Shown: positions 9,850 through 24,700 of the stretch, piece after piece
Position numbering within the stretch: position 1 is the stretch's first letter
Layout of the letters: each line of letters opens with the position of its first letter
Assembly: GCF_964204645.1 (NCBI RefSeq)
Contig: NC_134027.1
Location: 18,650,485-18,714,484, forward strand
Direction: 5' to 3'
Length of the DNA: 64,000 nucleotides
Source of the DNA: Tubulanus polymorphus
Taxonomy: Eukaryota; Nemertea; Palaeonemertea; Tubulaniformes; Tubulanidae
Program-made: the position numbers and the translations under genes
Notes under the pieces: model-generated
The model's input: only the letters and a program-made list of their open reading frames with translations
Databases searched by the model: none
Told to the model about the DNA's origin: nothing

Positions 9850-12690
9850 ATTCCCACAAATATGACATAAACATAATCCCTTTCCCTTTGCAGGATCTTG
9901 GTACTTATTTTGATTGACTACCATACCATACCATACATATATCTTGACAACCCTGCTCCCACCCACTTCAAAATGGCCATCATATTGTCTGACTTAACCA
10001 AATTATAAGTACACATGGCAAATATTTTCTACGAGACGCGACCTACGCTCAATCCTATCACCAACATGAGGGAATTAATATCATTAATAAGAAAGTTTAG
10101 TTAGAGTTGAGTTTAGTTTAGTTATAAACCATGGTGTTCTCATCTATGAAGTACATAGAGCTTGAAATAAGAGGGGCAGATGTAGGGATGGTCTAGACTC
10201 CTGCCTACCCATTGAGATTGCCCGTTTCGTCGAAAAGAAAGATCATTAAAACCTGCAAATTTGAAACTCATCCTTGCAGAAATTGCATATTTTCTGATGT
10301 GTTTCTTCAAAAATATCTAATACCGTGTAGGGACCTTTGTGACGTATGACATAACTGCCATCTTAAAAGTCTTTTCTTCTGGACCCCTGCCTTCTAGATA
10401 TCCCAGCCACTCAAAGGTGTATGTATATATACTTCTGCATCTGTGAACTGCATGTCACGGAGGTAAAAAACACTTCCAACTTAGATTGCATTAAATAATC
10501 AAATTGAATCGCTATTCTACTGCGATAAGTGATGATTTGATTGGAAAGAATTCAAATCAGTTTTTACTTTCCGATCATTTATTGCCTTCGTCATTAGATT
10601 GTTAACTGTATTTGCCTGAATTTTCATTTGTTTTTAAAATCTTCACCTTATCTCTTTTCCTTTTAGTGTGGCTAGATTGTATTTAATTATACTCAAAGGC
10701 TGTAAACTAATAAACACCTATGTTATGTATATTTATACGTATTTGTACAAAAATCATTATTGATGAAATGTTAAGGAAAAATATATCTGCTTTTAATTAT
10801 ACTAGTATTTTTCTGCTTTTAATTATACTAGTATTTTTCAATGATGTGAGACAAGATTGTTTCTTCCATCCCTCCTACCTGCAGGCCTTCTCTTTTCGCA
10901 TAGGCCACATTCTGCTTGCAACTCAGCCAGCAGAAGATTGTAATGATAATGTTTACAGGAACACGTCTTTGAGTGAGGATACAACTCAGGCCGAAGCCCT
11001 TTACTTAGTAAGATGTAGGACATGCTCCTTACCAGATTCATCTATTCTTCACGAATCATGTCACTGTGAGTTCTTCGCTGTATCATTTATGTATTAACTA
11101 ACTGTACCTATATCATCTTACTATTATATACCTATTTTTGTATGCCTTCACTGTAGCAGTAGAAAATCATGTGTAAATGCGAAAGTATGAATGTGTGGGT
11201 GAGGGTGAAGTGTGTATTTGGGTACCTGTTGCTACAAGTGAAAACTTTTAACAGGTTCACCCTGCTAATATATGTTTAAAAAAAAAAAATTATGTAATTT
11301 ATATTTAATTCATGTTTATTAGCAAAAATAGAGAATGAATATATATTATGTACTGTGAAATTACAAAGTGTACCGAGTGACAATCTATCCGATGATACAA
11401 GACTTTTCCATAAACAATCAATAGTCTGATTCTACGAGTCTAAAAATTGACATATAACAAAACATAAAATTAGATGTAACTGGTTTATTTGGTGTTTAGG
11501 AGTAGAATGTCTCGTGGTATAATAGATATGATATGTAAACATAATCATTTTGAAGTGACAGGCATCATAGATAATTAATTAACGAGTTCAAGTATACATA
11601 AATAGATTAATCTTGGCCTATATTCAAATATCTAAGTTAACATAAATTAGAATGTACAAAATACATAGATGAAAAAGCAAAGACAACCTAAAAATTGACA
11701 AATAACAAAACGTATATAATTAGATGTGACTGGTTCATTTGGTGTCCAGGAGTAGAATGACCTAACTTGATCTAAACCACAGGAAGATGATTTCAGGCCA
11801 CTCCCCTAATGATCAGTCAAAATACTACCATACGATTGGCCAGTCTTAGTTTTGCAACAGTGTGAATTGACGCTAAATTGTTTGTTTTAATCATAGAGCC
11901 ATAAAGTCTGTAGCCTTTGTCTACATGAAAAACTAGTTTTAGTCGATGGTTTTTATGAAAGCTATTTGCGCTTATATTCAATAAGTGTTGATAACATGTT
12001 TATGAGACTAGTGTATATTTTGCAAACAAGTTACTTAGACAACAAGAAACTTTGAATACTGAATAGTTCTACTACTGCGCCATGAAGTAAAAGGCCCCTG
12101 GCCTTTTGTTCACTGATTTCTAGGACCAATATCACACCCGGTATCTAACTATTGACCCTAGCTTTCTCCGCAACTTTTGGTTACCAAGATGCACCGCCCT
12201 TAGTCAAAAACTCTCACAATGGGGTACTTGCATGGCTACCGTGGCAGGCGAGGATCCGCCAGGTTAGCTAGTAAATCATTGGTCGTCCGCGTTTGATTTC
12301 TTCTACATTTCAATTATTAAATCTAAATGAACTTTTCTCTTAAACGAATCAATTATTTATGAAAACTTTACGAAGTAGAGGAATGAAAGTATTGTATATT
12401 TGGGGGTGTTGTGATAATATATGGATTGAGGAGTCTAAAAATCCAGTTCAATGTTCATAGAAAATGAACTAATTTTGAGAATGAACGACCTACTGCTTGT
12501 CACACCACCTGGCGGGATAGCTGGTTTTGCGGGTACCCCAGTCTTACTGATAAAAAAATCAGACAAGTAGGTTTCATGTAAAAAAAGGTGCAATGTATGT
12601 CGAACCAAGGTACAGTTTCATCAAAAATTGTGAAAACTGCACAATTTTGTTGAAAAATTTCGTATTTGATGGAAACCGAAATTTTTTTGA
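9850..12690. other. Intergenic stretch with short duplications
   Basis: No gene is recognised. Notable items are a perfect ~27-bp tandem duplication at about 10786-10838 (CTGCTTTTAATTATACTAGT unit), a short A-run at 11278-11289 and a ~75-bp imperfect direct repeat (about 11437-11513 and 11685-11760, AAAATTGACA...GGAGTAGAATG). AAAAGGCCCCTGGCCTTTT near 12090 forms a hairpin. The 125-codon frame from 10720 covers the tandem duplication and matches no family I know. Confidence 0.4.
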
Positions 12691-12699
12691 TTGACAGTA

Positions 12700-12943
12700 T
12701 GGTACTGCTTAGAATTAACTGAACATCGTTAACGTTTACTTCACGTTTCGTTTACGTTTAAAACGGATAATGATTGGTGTTTTGGAAAGAAATTTAACAC
12801 GTACCATACATCGTTGTATCGGTTTTAAAACGCGTTTTAATCGCATGTACGATGCATTTCAAATGGAACGATAAACGAGAACGTAAAGCGTTCAACAAGC
12901 AAACGATGCGCAATTCACGTTACGTTAATTCTAAGCTGTACCA
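12700..12943. repeat. MITE with 20-bp TIRs and TA target duplication
   Basis: The left end TGGTACTGCTTAGAATTAAC (12700-12719) and right end GTTAATTCTAAGCTGTACCA (12924-12943) are inverted repeats with one mismatch, flanked on both sides by TA. The interior carries several ACGTTTACG/CGTAAACG blocks, so much of the 244 bp can fold. A TA duplication points to a Tc1/mariner-superfamily transposase acting in trans. Confidence 0.8.
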
Positions 12944-13329
12944 TATACTTCCAGAATGAAAACTTGAATGATTTTAGTTGGACCTAACTGAATAATTTGA
13001 TAAATTTCACACTGGACAAATGACCATCAGTTATATGAGACAGATTTTCCATTCGCCGGAATTTCGTTGGAACAAAGTTCCACTGAAGAAAGTATAATGC
13101 CAAGTACAAAATCATATCAGGTCTAGACCACAGATATGAGAACGTGTCAACAGGCTCGTTACTTCTTTATTAATTTCTTTGATAAAATGGAGGATTTAAA
13201 TCCGGAGACATAGAAAATGAACAAAAAAATGGACAGTCAAAAGGAACAGCTACGTATGTCTAATAGTTGATTGGGCACATGAACCGCATGTCGATGAGAA
13301 AAATGCCTTGATTTCAATCGTCAACAAGA

Positions 13330-13725
13330 AAATATATACAATGGAACCCTGTTACAGCAAACTTCACGGGACCAGAAGATATATTTGTTATAACCGATAG
13401 TTTGTTATATCCAGTATGAAAATAATTAAATTGTCTTATTTGGGACGAAATTCTATATTTGTTACATGTGATGAATCACTGTATCTGAGTTCGTTATAAT
13501 GAGGATATACACTTAAAGATTTGTGGATGATAATAACGCATAAAATCGGATAAAATGTTCATTTTATTAGCATATATACCGCCCTCCCATATACCACCAT
13601 CCCCACCTACCTCCAGGTTTTTTCAATGTACATCTCTATACAAATAAATAGTAAAACACCCCCGATATACAGCCACAATATTTTTGCACTGATGTGGGCG
13701 GTATATCAAGGGTTGACTGTAATAC
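13330..13725. repeat. Pogo/Tigger-style MITE fragments
   Basis: GGAACCCTGTTACAGC near 13342 followed by GTTATAACCGATAG, and GGGCGGTATATCAAGGGTTGACTGTA near 13696-13721, resemble terminal motifs of pogo-like MITEs. The second motif is shared with the better-defined element at 47545-47693. Boundaries are uncertain and two elements may be abutted. Confidence 0.4.
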
Positions 13726-14885
13726 TTGAAGGTAGGAATAGTATCAACTTAAACCTAGATGTATATTTTCAATCTGAAACAATAGCACTGATCACACGGA
13801 GCAATTTGGCCCAAGGGCAAACCGGCCCATGTTCTCGTTAACACATTCTATCACTTACTTTAAAGCTATCAAAATGATGCTGTGGCAAGCATAATGAATG
13901 CATTCAAATTCAAGGTTGTTGAGGTAATGTTACAAAAACCATGCATTCTTTATTTTTCTAATTCCAATTTAGCCCATTAGGCATGAAAAAATAGTCTTTG
14001 TTTACGGTTTCCTGGCTGACCCATCAAAAGTGCTGACTTATGGAACTTTTATGGAAAATTTTGTAAGATAAAAATTAATCTGCTAATTTGAATACAATTG
14101 TATCTGAAAATATAAAATTATCTTTGGTGTTTTGTTCTATATCGCAACATTTTCATAAGACACCAGTGTTCTCCCCACACTCATCAATAAACATGTGCTT
14201 AGTGCATTTATTCCTTCCCACACATAAATCTGCAGCTAAAGCACCTACCTGCCAATCGATTGGATCAACCCCCAGCTCATCAACTCAATTTTACATAAAA
14301 TAGTTAGGACAAAATTCTTTTAAATAGTGCTTAACTTTCTCGTCCATTCACCTTCATTCGATGTGTTTCACTCAGGTCGACTACGACTATATTTTCGCCG
14401 AGTCTCAAAGTCTTGTAACGCAAAACTCATTGCTGATTGGCTATGACGATCGGATCAAAGAAAATAGAACTTGTTCTATCCTTGAGATTCAGCTTACCAT
14501 TGGTCTGCCATCAATCAACGCAGTCATAAGTGCACCAAAAAGGTGCTGCCGATTATACTAAGTCGCCAACTCGCCTCATTCCGATCAAATGATCCGATCA
14601 AGTCGTAAGTCGACCTGAGCTTAGCATTCTTGCGGTTACAAAATATGCATAGGTACCAATATAAATAGAAAATTGTATATAATTCAATATTTAACTCCCC
14701 TGGTAGCAAGAACTGAGAATTGGGTGATTCCAATCCATGTGAGGAGATATATCTTATGACAGTGCTAATGATAATCAAATATCAAGACTTTAAGTTAAAC
14801 CTGTTGATATTTTCCTATAAAAACTTTTTTCCATCAACGAATGAGTACTGTTCAAGTTGAATATCGAATTACATACAATCTATTC

Positions 14886-16113
14886 TCAGGGTTCATTGTC
14901 TCAAGCTCAGGTGAAATTCAAGCCATTTCAAGCTAGATTTATACCATTTTCAAGCTATTTTTTAAGGCACGTTTGAAGCAATTTTCGATAGTCGCAGCCA
15001 ATTTGCCTATTTTTAACAGGTTCGTATAAAAATGTTAAAAAAGAGGTAAAATTTTTATTCCAGTGGAACCTCCGAGTTGATACGATTCTGTTAGAGATGA
15101 AACCCGTTTATCACAATGATTTTCAGCATTTCCTAGCTTAAATATTCATATCAATCAAGATTTGGATATTAGGCCATCCCAAATTAATTGTCTGTTTTGC
15201 CGTTACACCCACTAAAATTTTTGGGATTAGTCAGTAGGAAGGTAGAATCATTTTTTTTTTGCAAAATTTTGGGGCAAAAAGAAAAACAACAAATTTATCA
15301 TCACCTCTTTTAGTTGAAACAATATCCTAAATCTGTGTTCAAAATGAAACATTAGATTGAATATATGCACGCTATAACATTACCAGCTTTAATATAGTCA
15401 CTAAGAATGAATGGCATCTTATTGGAACACTGCCAGTTTCCTGGAAAACTTCAACTATAGTCGAGGCATGTTTTCACACGATGCACACTTAACTTCAAAC
15501 ATACGTAGCTCATACATCAGCAGTGGGTCGGCCATTTGTATCAAAAATAAAATTTATTTCAATGAATCCAAGAAAAAAGTTTCCACTCGGTACCTTTGAA
15601 GTCGGGTCGGTCGGGTGACGGCAAACAGACCTTTATTTTTGGAAGGCCAAATACGAAATTTGTAATGTTCAATGACTTTGACTAGGTCGCGGTGCCTTCA
15701 ATATGGCTCTCACACCGGGTGTGGGATTTCAATGCCATTTTACATCAATGCTCGATAACATGCATGACTGAAATTTCCCCATATGTTCAAGTCTCCAGAC
15801 ACCGGAGAGTTTCACCACAAGTCGCAGTGCAAGCGAGTCTCGCGATTCAATACAATTCAATTAATTTCTTTATGGATGCCTAAAACATGATGCACGCGTA
15901 GAAACAACTCAAGAACATATTCTGTCTGCGATTTCATCGAAAAAAATTCGTGAAGAAGAAAATTTGTGATAATCAAGCATTTCAAGCCATATCTTTTTAT
16001 TTCAAGTCAAAAATAATTATTTCAAGCTTTCGATCTATTTTCAAGCTGTTTTCAAGCGCTTGAGTAGTATTTCTCAAATTCAAGCCATTTCGAGCTTTTC
16101 AAGCACCGCGACG
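14886..16113. repeat. TIR element rich in TTCAAGC motifs, host of a nested element
   Basis: The left end CAGGGTTCATTG and right end CGACGAACCCTG are inverted. Both flanks carry many TTTCAAGC/GCTTGAAA heptamers (14900-14990 and 15975-16105) that are complementary in sense only across the centre. The R4 element (15174-15643) interrupts the interior. No transposase is present. Confidence 0.45.
15174..15643 (+). repeat. TIR element R4, most complete copy
   Basis: AGGCCATCCCAAATTAATTG...TGTTTTGCCGTTAC on the left is mirrored by GACGGCAAACAGACC...TTTTTGGAAGGCC on the right, giving TIRs of about 35-40 bp around ~470 bp of non-coding DNA. Partial copies are at 3130-3460 (inverted) and 19597-19866. 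The 62-codon frame inside is incidental. Confidence 0.65.
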
Positions 16114-16134
16114 AACCCTGTATTCATTTATACT

Positions 16135-16310
16135 GATAGCATATTTTGTAACCAAAATCAATTGCAAAATTGTAGCTCATGATATGTTCTAATTGTGGTG
16201 AGATTCCAGGTAATTGATAACTGTATTTGATCCCGTGGGCATTGATTAAAGAAATTATGAAGCCAAGTTTACCAAGTGGGTATGGTCTCCCTGGACCCCT
16301 AGTTTTATGA
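16135..16310. repeat. Dispersed repeat R1 copy
   Basis: Shares GCATATTTTGT, CATGATATGTTCTAATTGTGG, AAGTGGGTATGG and CCCTGGACCCCTAG with the composite copy at 300-1050. No coding content. Confidence 0.55.
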
Positions 16311-17102
16311 TTTTCTGGGCTGAATCTACAATCATTCATATTTCAACATTTTTTAAGTTGATTACACTGCAGGTGGTGAGTGTACAGCAGTCTAAACACA
16401 ACATAAACCAGATACTGACAATATACACCAAAAGCAGGCAAAACCGTAAAGTTTCCAGTGTTTCCATAAGTGTGTTGGTAAATCGAATAAGATGAGAAAT
16501 CAGTCTGATACACAGGAATTATGACATATGTGACTTCTGATGACTCCATTGAAGTGTCATTAAATTTTCTTTTAGGTTTGAATCCCAATAATACTGATCT
16601 GATTTCAGCACTACATATATATCTATCGGATTGATGAAGTAGTATATATATACAACTAAAATGAGATGAAAAATGATATATTATACATTTAATAATCAGA
16701 ATATTCACACTTGATTCCTTCGGCACAATTTTATAATATATACAGTATCCATAAATAAAGAATTACATTGATTTATGCTTTATCAATAATGTGAAATTTT
16801 CTTTTATGGTCTTAGCTTTTACCTCAGAAGTCGCCTACCTTAGACAAAATTTCACGGTCCTGTAAGATCTGAGGTAAGCAAGGTCAACAGTCTACAGTAT
16901 TTGGCACATGTGAGCGATTTGCCCAGCCCAAATTAATATTTGGCCCAGGTCAAAAATGCTTGTGTGATTGCAACTTATTTTCATCATTTATCAATGGATG
17001 AGACGGTAGATTTACTTCAATTTGTCTATAAAAGCCAAGACACAATACATTAATTTTTGTTCAAAGTTTTTCTGTATTCCAAAAATTTCCATTTTTACTG
17101 GA

Positions 17103-17373
17103 TCAACTAGATATCTTTCGGCATTGATGACACAGTTTATCTAATGGATACCTAACCACTGCTGCACTTAGATTGTAACGACTGGTTGTCATTGGTGATA
17201 CTGTCTGCCACTGTTTGTTGTTAGGGTGATATTTTTCAACAGTGTTCGTATCGTTTTTACCATCAAATCCTCCGATAGCAAATAAACAACTATGGTATGA
17301 TACGAGACTAAATCCTCTTCTCGGGTTTAATAATGCTGGCAATATCGTCCACTGATTTGTCGCTGGGCAATAA
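17103..17373 (-). CDS. KLHL exon 9 (Kelch repeats 5-6, stop)
   Basis: Acceptor TTTTTTGTAG|, stop TGA at 17105-17103. Encodes residues 507-596: YCPATNQWTILPAL, LFAIGGFDGKND, TVEKYHPNNKQWQTV and MTTSRYNLSAAVV, then a short unrelated tail. The last blade is cut just after SAAVV, where family members often continue, so the propeller may close with fewer C-terminal strands. Confidence 0.94.
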
Positions 17374-18705
17374 CTACAAAAAAATAATCAATTAAATTTC
17401 CATTAAGACATACTTTTGCAAGTCTCACCTTTGCAAAAATGTTGTACCATACGTAGACTCAGCATACCTCGAATTTCTTGGGACGGACTTACTTTGTTGG
17501 AGATATTCTGGTTGGATTTTAAAGATCAAGTATAGCCCACTCATCAAAATGCTTATTATGAACTTGTTCAATTAATACCAAACCCATAATCCAGCAAAAA
17601 TGTTATTTCTTCGATGAACAATGAACTCGAATAAATATATGGGTTTGAAAAATAAATGGCACGTGGGTGAATTTCAAAGCGTGCGCCACTTTGCTATGTG
17701 CATGAGTTTTTCCTACTCGATGCCAACCGAATTCATGATTAAGTACCGTATTGGTATCGTCATTATTTTCATAATATATAACTGTTATCATTTCAATATA
17801 ATCAAGATATGACACAATTTTAGTGGGTCTATTGTTATGGCTTTGCACCAAAATAAAACAAGAGGCCCACGGGTCTTGTACCTTCATGACGCAGTAGAAG
17901 AAGAATGATTCAGTATTCAAAGTTTTACAGAATGATTTACATTGTAACGATGTAACAAGTTTTAAAATAGTTAAGAGGTATAGGCTATGTGGCGATAATG
18001 TTCATTTTCTGTTAATATATCCTTAAGACAAACCCAATTTAGCTGCCCCAAAGAAAAAAGCTGCTACATGAAAAAATGCATCAAGAATTGGTGTAGGCAT
18101 CGTGCTGAAAAGAAATCCAAGATGGATGGCAACCCTGGTGGCCATACTCAATTTTCAATAAGGGGTAGACATTTCACCTACCAAAATTCTTACACCTAGT
18201 ATCATGAAAATGCATCAAGAATTGCAGGCCGTTTCGTGCTAGAAATTCAAGATGGCTGACCTGGCGGCCATGTTTGATGACCCCTTATAAAAAAGGCATG
18301 TGTGACCGGCTGGTTTTTGTATCGGCAGGCTGGCTGGGGAACTAGCATTTACACTAGCGGTACAGGATTCCATCCATCAAGAACAACAAGGCAGTTAAAC
18401 CTTATATGTACAATCTTTATTGCATCCCGGAATGAGAATCATTATCATAGCTTTACATAGGCTTTATATACAGAATCATGAGTATAATGTGAGAACTAGG
18501 TGTCAGCCAAGTTGTAGACATCAGGACTCACAAACAAACACCTAGTGACATGTTTGAGAGACATTAATTAATTATCGATGAGCACTGACTATAGCTAATT
18601 ATTGTGAAAACATATTGAGTAATGTCACATGTTGATTACGACCTTAAAGCACATATTGACACTATAGTCATAAGTTATATTATATTATTATTATTATTAT
18701 TATTA

Positions 18706-18748
<43 letters not shown>

Positions 18749-21700
18749 CATTATTATTATTATTATTATCATTATTAATATGTAGTAGAGCTATGAAATG
18801 TTATGAACTGTTCGATATGACATTGTAGATCTATATGATTACGAAATATGCAAATTATATCAGGGTGACACATGGACAGCTTGACCCTGATCCTCGCACC
18901 AAATTTTGTGGAAATCCATCAAGAATTGCGGGCTGCATCGTGCAAACAAGAAATTCAAGATAGCCACCCCAATGGCAGCCATATTTGATCACCAATGACA
19001 TTTTTTTACAATAGGGGTGTTTTTCATTAGGCGTTTTTCGAGTACCGGCACCTGAGGCGTTAAAAAAGCAAAAAATCCTTTTGTCTGAATCTCAGGAATA
19101 ACATACCACTTTTAGTATTTATTGCAATTTGAACATTCCCTGTTTAGAATGTGATGGTTATTGAGTCATGTTTTTGAGCCGTTCTTTAGCCCTTTTCTGA
19201 ATTTTTGGTAATTCAACGTGCTCTTTTTTACAATTTAATGTGTCTTTCAGGAATTCTTTTCAATTTGAACGTGCTTGTTATAGAATATATGATACTCATT
19301 GAGTAATGCCCTTCAGAGCACTTCAGTAATATGATTGAATGCACCCTCATTTTGGAGATAAATTCTGCCCTTAACAGGATTTTTCAAACTATTTTTTGGA
19401 GCCCTTATCTAAATTTTTTGGCAAATTAATGTGCCCTTTTTGACAATATAACGTATCCTTTTTTGCAATATAATGTGCCCTTTTTGACAATATAACGTGC
19501 CCTTTTTGGCAATTGATTCAATATAACGTGCTCTTTTTGGCAATTGATTCAATATAACGTGCCATTTTTGGCAATTGATTCAATATATTAGTGGGTTAAT
19601 ATAGCCACTACGAATAAATGGCAGCTTATGGGAACACTGCCAGATTCCTGGAAAACTTAAACTAGGCCATAGTCGAGGCATGTTTTCACACGATGCACAC
19701 CTGACTTAAAAGATACGTAGCTCATACATGGCAGTGGGTCAGTCGGTCGGCTGTCTTTATCAAAAAATAAAATTCATTTCAATGAATCCCATAAAAAGTT
19801 TTCACTCATTACTTTTGAAGTCAGGTCGATCAGGTTACGGTAAACAGACCATCATTTTGGGATGGCCTGATAAAGATAAAAATTGAGATCGTTCTTGTTT
19901 ATTATGTCTGGGTAATCCATGTGTCAATCACAGATGCACGCTTTATAGAAATAGCAGCCGTGGCATGTTATAAGTGGCCCTAGCAAATGGCATTTCAGAT
20001 TTCAACATGTTGTCAGAGCAGTTATTTTCTTGGTTTAAATAGATCAGATTGCGTCTGAGAGCATGAGAAAATTCAAAAATTTTTCTGGTGCTCGCAGGGC
20101 TGGCAAACATGGGTATTCATTTTTTTCTTTGAATAAATCGTTTTAGAATTTCGTATAAAAATTTGTGATACAAAATCCTATGAGAGATACAATTTTTGGA
20201 ATAGGCCTAAAACTAAGAAGTTGAAGGATTTTGTACCCTCAAAAATAGATTTTGGATTTTGAGGGGCTGTAGGAACCCTATCTTTCATTAAAAACAAAAG
20301 CTATTATGGGCTACGCTTGATCTTCGAATAATGTGATTCGAAAATTATTTGCTTGATCGAAATAGTCCAAAAACAACATTATGCACTATTTCAAGGTACG
20401 TGGAGTCTACTCTGGAGTCTGCAACTGAAGTTTGTATCAGGTGTGAACACCACTATGAAACGTATTTGAGACTGTTAACAGCTTACCATTCGGCTGACTG
20501 TAAAGTTACTTCATTTTCACCTCCGCTAACATAAATCAAACCATTAAGACTGACAGCACCAAAATTTGCTCGAGCCGTTAACATTTCACGAACTGTCCGT
20601 AAATTATTTGATTGTGGGTGGAATCTTTCTACACTGTTTAAATATTCATTACTTTCTGCCAAAGGCCCTCCTATGAAATAAAAAATATAACACCCAAAAT
20701 GAAACATAATACATGATGCTAATTTCATTTAAGCCGACTTGTGGGGGTGTTGTGTTCAACTTTTGTTCAAGCCTCCATTTTCAGTATTTGATGGCTGATA
20801 ACCTCTATTTTGAGAAAGGGTGGACATCCACCTACCCCAATCCTCACACTGAATTACATGAAAATCCATCAAGAATTGTAGGCCATATCCTGCAAACAAG
20901 AAAGTTGAGATGGCCAATAGGGGAAGGAGCTTAGCTGCCTCAATTTTTACACCAAGTTTCATGAAAATCTATCAAGAATTACAGGATGTATCACGCTGGC
21001 AAGAAATTCAAGATGGCTGTCCTGACATCCATATTTGATGGCCGATGACCTCTATTTTCAAGAGGGGTGGACATCTGACCTGCACTAATCCTCACACTGA
21101 TTTTCATGAAGATCCATAAAGAATTGAAGGCTGTATCGTGCCAACAAGAAATTCAAGATGGCCACCCTGGTGGCTATGTTTGAAGGCCCATGACTTCCAT
21201 TTTCATCAGGGGTGAACAGCCCTTACCCTAAACCAAGTTTCATGTAAATCCACCAAGATTTATAGGTTGTATTCCTCTAACAATTAAGATTCTAGAAGGC
21301 TGCCCTGGCAGCCTTGTTTGATGACCGACTACCTCAATTTTCGATAGGGGTGCATATCTCACACATGTCCATCCTAACCCACCCACTTATTTTCATGAAA
21401 AATCCACCAAGAATTCTAGAATACATTGGCGTAACAAGAAATACAAGATGGCTGCCCTGGTGGCTATATTTGATTGCTGACAAGCTCCATTTTCAATAGG
21501 GGTGAACATCTCACTAGCCCCAATCTTACATTAACAGGGATGAGAACGCCGACCTATAAAATCCGCGATATTTTTTCTTTTAACCAAATTTTTCTTAAGC
21601 TGATGGGCCCTTGGGGGATAAAAATACATGAGAAAGATCAAGATATTTGATTGAAGCATTTTCAAAATTTGCCTTGAAAACTTCAAAAATGTGTAAAAAG

Positions 21701-24700
21701 AGCTGATCTGGCGAACAACAATGGCCACAAGTCGGCCCTCTTGATTCTGACTGGGCCAGTTTTTGGGCTGAAGATATGTCTAGGGTAGATACATGTGTAA
21801 ACCGCACATCACGATGCACATCACGATAATCGATTGAAGCGTCTTCAAAACTTCCCAAAATAACTGGATTCGTTCTACGGATGGACGGTCCACCGAACGA
21901 AAAGCAAATACTCAAGTCGCAAATGGGTTAAAAATTGAGGCTATCAGATATAAGATGGCCATTTTGGGTTGCTTAATAACATTCAAGAACTGAAAAAATT
22001 CAAAATAGCTTAGGGCCAACCAGGAGTTTTCACTAGCATGTTTCCAAGTCTAACAAAGTATTCAATGAATACAGGTAGACCTTATTGCTTTGAATTGAAG
22101 TATTATTCAATCCACTTGATTTTAAATAAATAATTTTCAAAAAGATTTTACAGGTGTTGTAAAAATTCAATAAAACTGGCATAGGAATTTACAATTGGTT
22201 CCAAGCTCTGATATATCCAGAAAATACATACCCGCTCCACCAAAGATGTAAATGAACTCGCCAAGACTAACAGAACAGTGCTGCCCCCTATGATGCATCA
22301 TGCTGGGTTTCGAACACCACGTGTCACATCGTAGGTCGAAAACATCTATTTTATTAAGATATAATGAGCGATCACAACCCCCGCTGATATATATCTGGTA
22401 ATCATGAATCGTTGCAGACATTCCGTGTCGGGTGTGAGGGAGTTTAATTGGTAAAACATGCCACGAGTTACTGTGCGAATTGTAAAATTCTACAGAATCC
22501 TGCAGTTCCCAACAGTTCACACCTCCTATAAAAAGAAAATGTTAACATCAGTGGTAAGACAGTCATGGAAAATACACACATTTGAATAGACAAGGAAAAG
22601 TCAGTAAAAAGTCAATAATTGACTTTAGGGAAGCGTTCTACTTGATCTTCTTGTGAGCTGAAAGAGTGACGATAAATGATGCCTAAGGGATCCATCATAC
22701 ATTCAACATGTTTTAGTGTGTGCAGAAACCATGTGTATATGAATCAGGTTCTGGTTTTAAGAAGATCGTCACTCACCATGGCGCAATACACAAAACACAC
22801 TCTCAGATAACTGAAGCCGATATTTTGGATACACTAAATGAATGAATCTGATGTCTTGGAAAGAATGATATTAGTAATAATGATGGCTGGACCGATGATA
22901 TGAATTTTGAATAACCAAGTTGGGGTTCAGACCCTGAAGGTGACTCCCTAAGTTGGCCAACTTGAAATCATTTGAAAGCTTGTGGAATGAGCTTTCAGAA
23001 AATGTATGGTCATATCTACTTAACGGGTAACTGACACTTTTTTAAAGATTTTCTACTTTTCAGCTCCGCTGTGACCGAAGGTCAGCGGAGCTAATGGGTT
23101 AGGGGGTGAGCCGTTGTCGTCCGTCCGTCCGTCCGTTCATGCGTCTGTCAACTTATTCTTCAAATTGCTACTAGTCTTACAGTTTTAATCAGATCAATTC
23201 CAAATTTAGTATGAATGTTCTATGGACCTAGGCTCATAAAGTAAAAGAGCCATTTTTTGGATTCGTCCACCAGGGGGCGCCCCTGGGGGTGGAGTTTCTA
23301 TTTCTTCAAATTGCTATTAGTCCTACAGTTTTAGGTATACAGCTTCCATTACTTCAAATCACACAGCGGAGCTATATAAGCCGATAGGCTCCTTGTTACA
23401 CTAAACGATAAATAATAGTATACAATAAGGGTAGCTGATTTCATGATTGGAAAAATCTTTTCAATCTAGTCAGAATTGATTTTTGATGTTCGCGCACCTC
23501 TTCAGTGTATACATTGCTTCAGCGGAACGCGAGGTACTGTGTCTATTAATAGAACTACGTCACTTAAGTGACGGCTCGGATAATGATGTCTAAAGAAATG
23601 AATAGGAAATAAGCTACAAGAGCAATTTGACTTAATTTTATATCTATTTGGCATTCAAATTCAGACAAAATTCCTCTTGATTTTAAAAAGTCTCCATATC
23701 AATGGTTATAATTAGCTGTTGAACGGACCACATCTGATCAAATTAAGCGCAAAAATAGGATTTGAATAGAAATCCATGGCATTTTCTAGTAGACAGCAAG
23801 GAACATGGATGTATAAATCATCGTTTTGGATTATCATTTAGTGATAGTAAGTAAGATCATGGTTAGATATAATACCGAGGATATTTTGACTTATGAACTG
23901 ATGAATCTTAGACAGAATTGGCAGCAGGAATAATATCAATTCTTTGCTTGAAATACACCTCGTATCGGTAGCGGCTTTGGTCACGAAATTAGAATATTTC
24001 CTCATCCATCCTATTTCAAAACTTAAAAATAATGATTGTGAAAGATTTGTGATGTAATCTATCAAAACTCTTCTGCAGCGTGAAACTTGAATCGAAAAAA
24101 AAAATTCCTTTGAATATTTGCTGTAAAGGCTGTAGAAATCTATTGAAAGTTTTGTAGAGTTTTGAAGTGATAGTTTTCAAACTACTTAGTCTTAAATGAT
24201 TATGAAAAATATGAATTTATTTATTCTTTAGTGAGATCGAAATCTGTGAGTGCTTATAAGATACTGTATAGTATGCTTGTGATGCTGAACTATAGGTGAA
24301 CTATGGAACAGCAGTAACAGTGCTGAGAGCTTAGCATAGTGTACTACTTTAATAGCTTCATAGTGGATTGAAATCTGCATCTTTAATTTGATCGATTTAG
24401 CCTATTCAAATTACTCATTGATTCTTTGAAATAGGTTTATACAATAGACAATAGATCCTTCTACCTCCCTGGCCATTTTCAAAGCTGTAAAACAATCTTG
24501 CATTGAGATATAACAGAAAACACGCTATTTCTCAGCTGTCCCTTTAATGACATTGCAGCGCGCATCTGCTGATTTAGGCGATGCTGAACAGTTAGCGATG
24601 CAAACAACGAAAATGAGGTCAAAAATCATGTTACAAATTGTGCGTAAACTAAAGATTGGTTGAACAGAACGGTTGAAGATGAGTGTAGGCCTATAGATCA

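Noticed and set aside
10720-11097. 125-codon ORF
   Set aside because: It spans a 27-bp tandem duplication, shows no conserved domain and lacks splice context.
18622-18828. Leucine-rich ORF
   Set aside because: It is the translation of a (TTA)n microsatellite.
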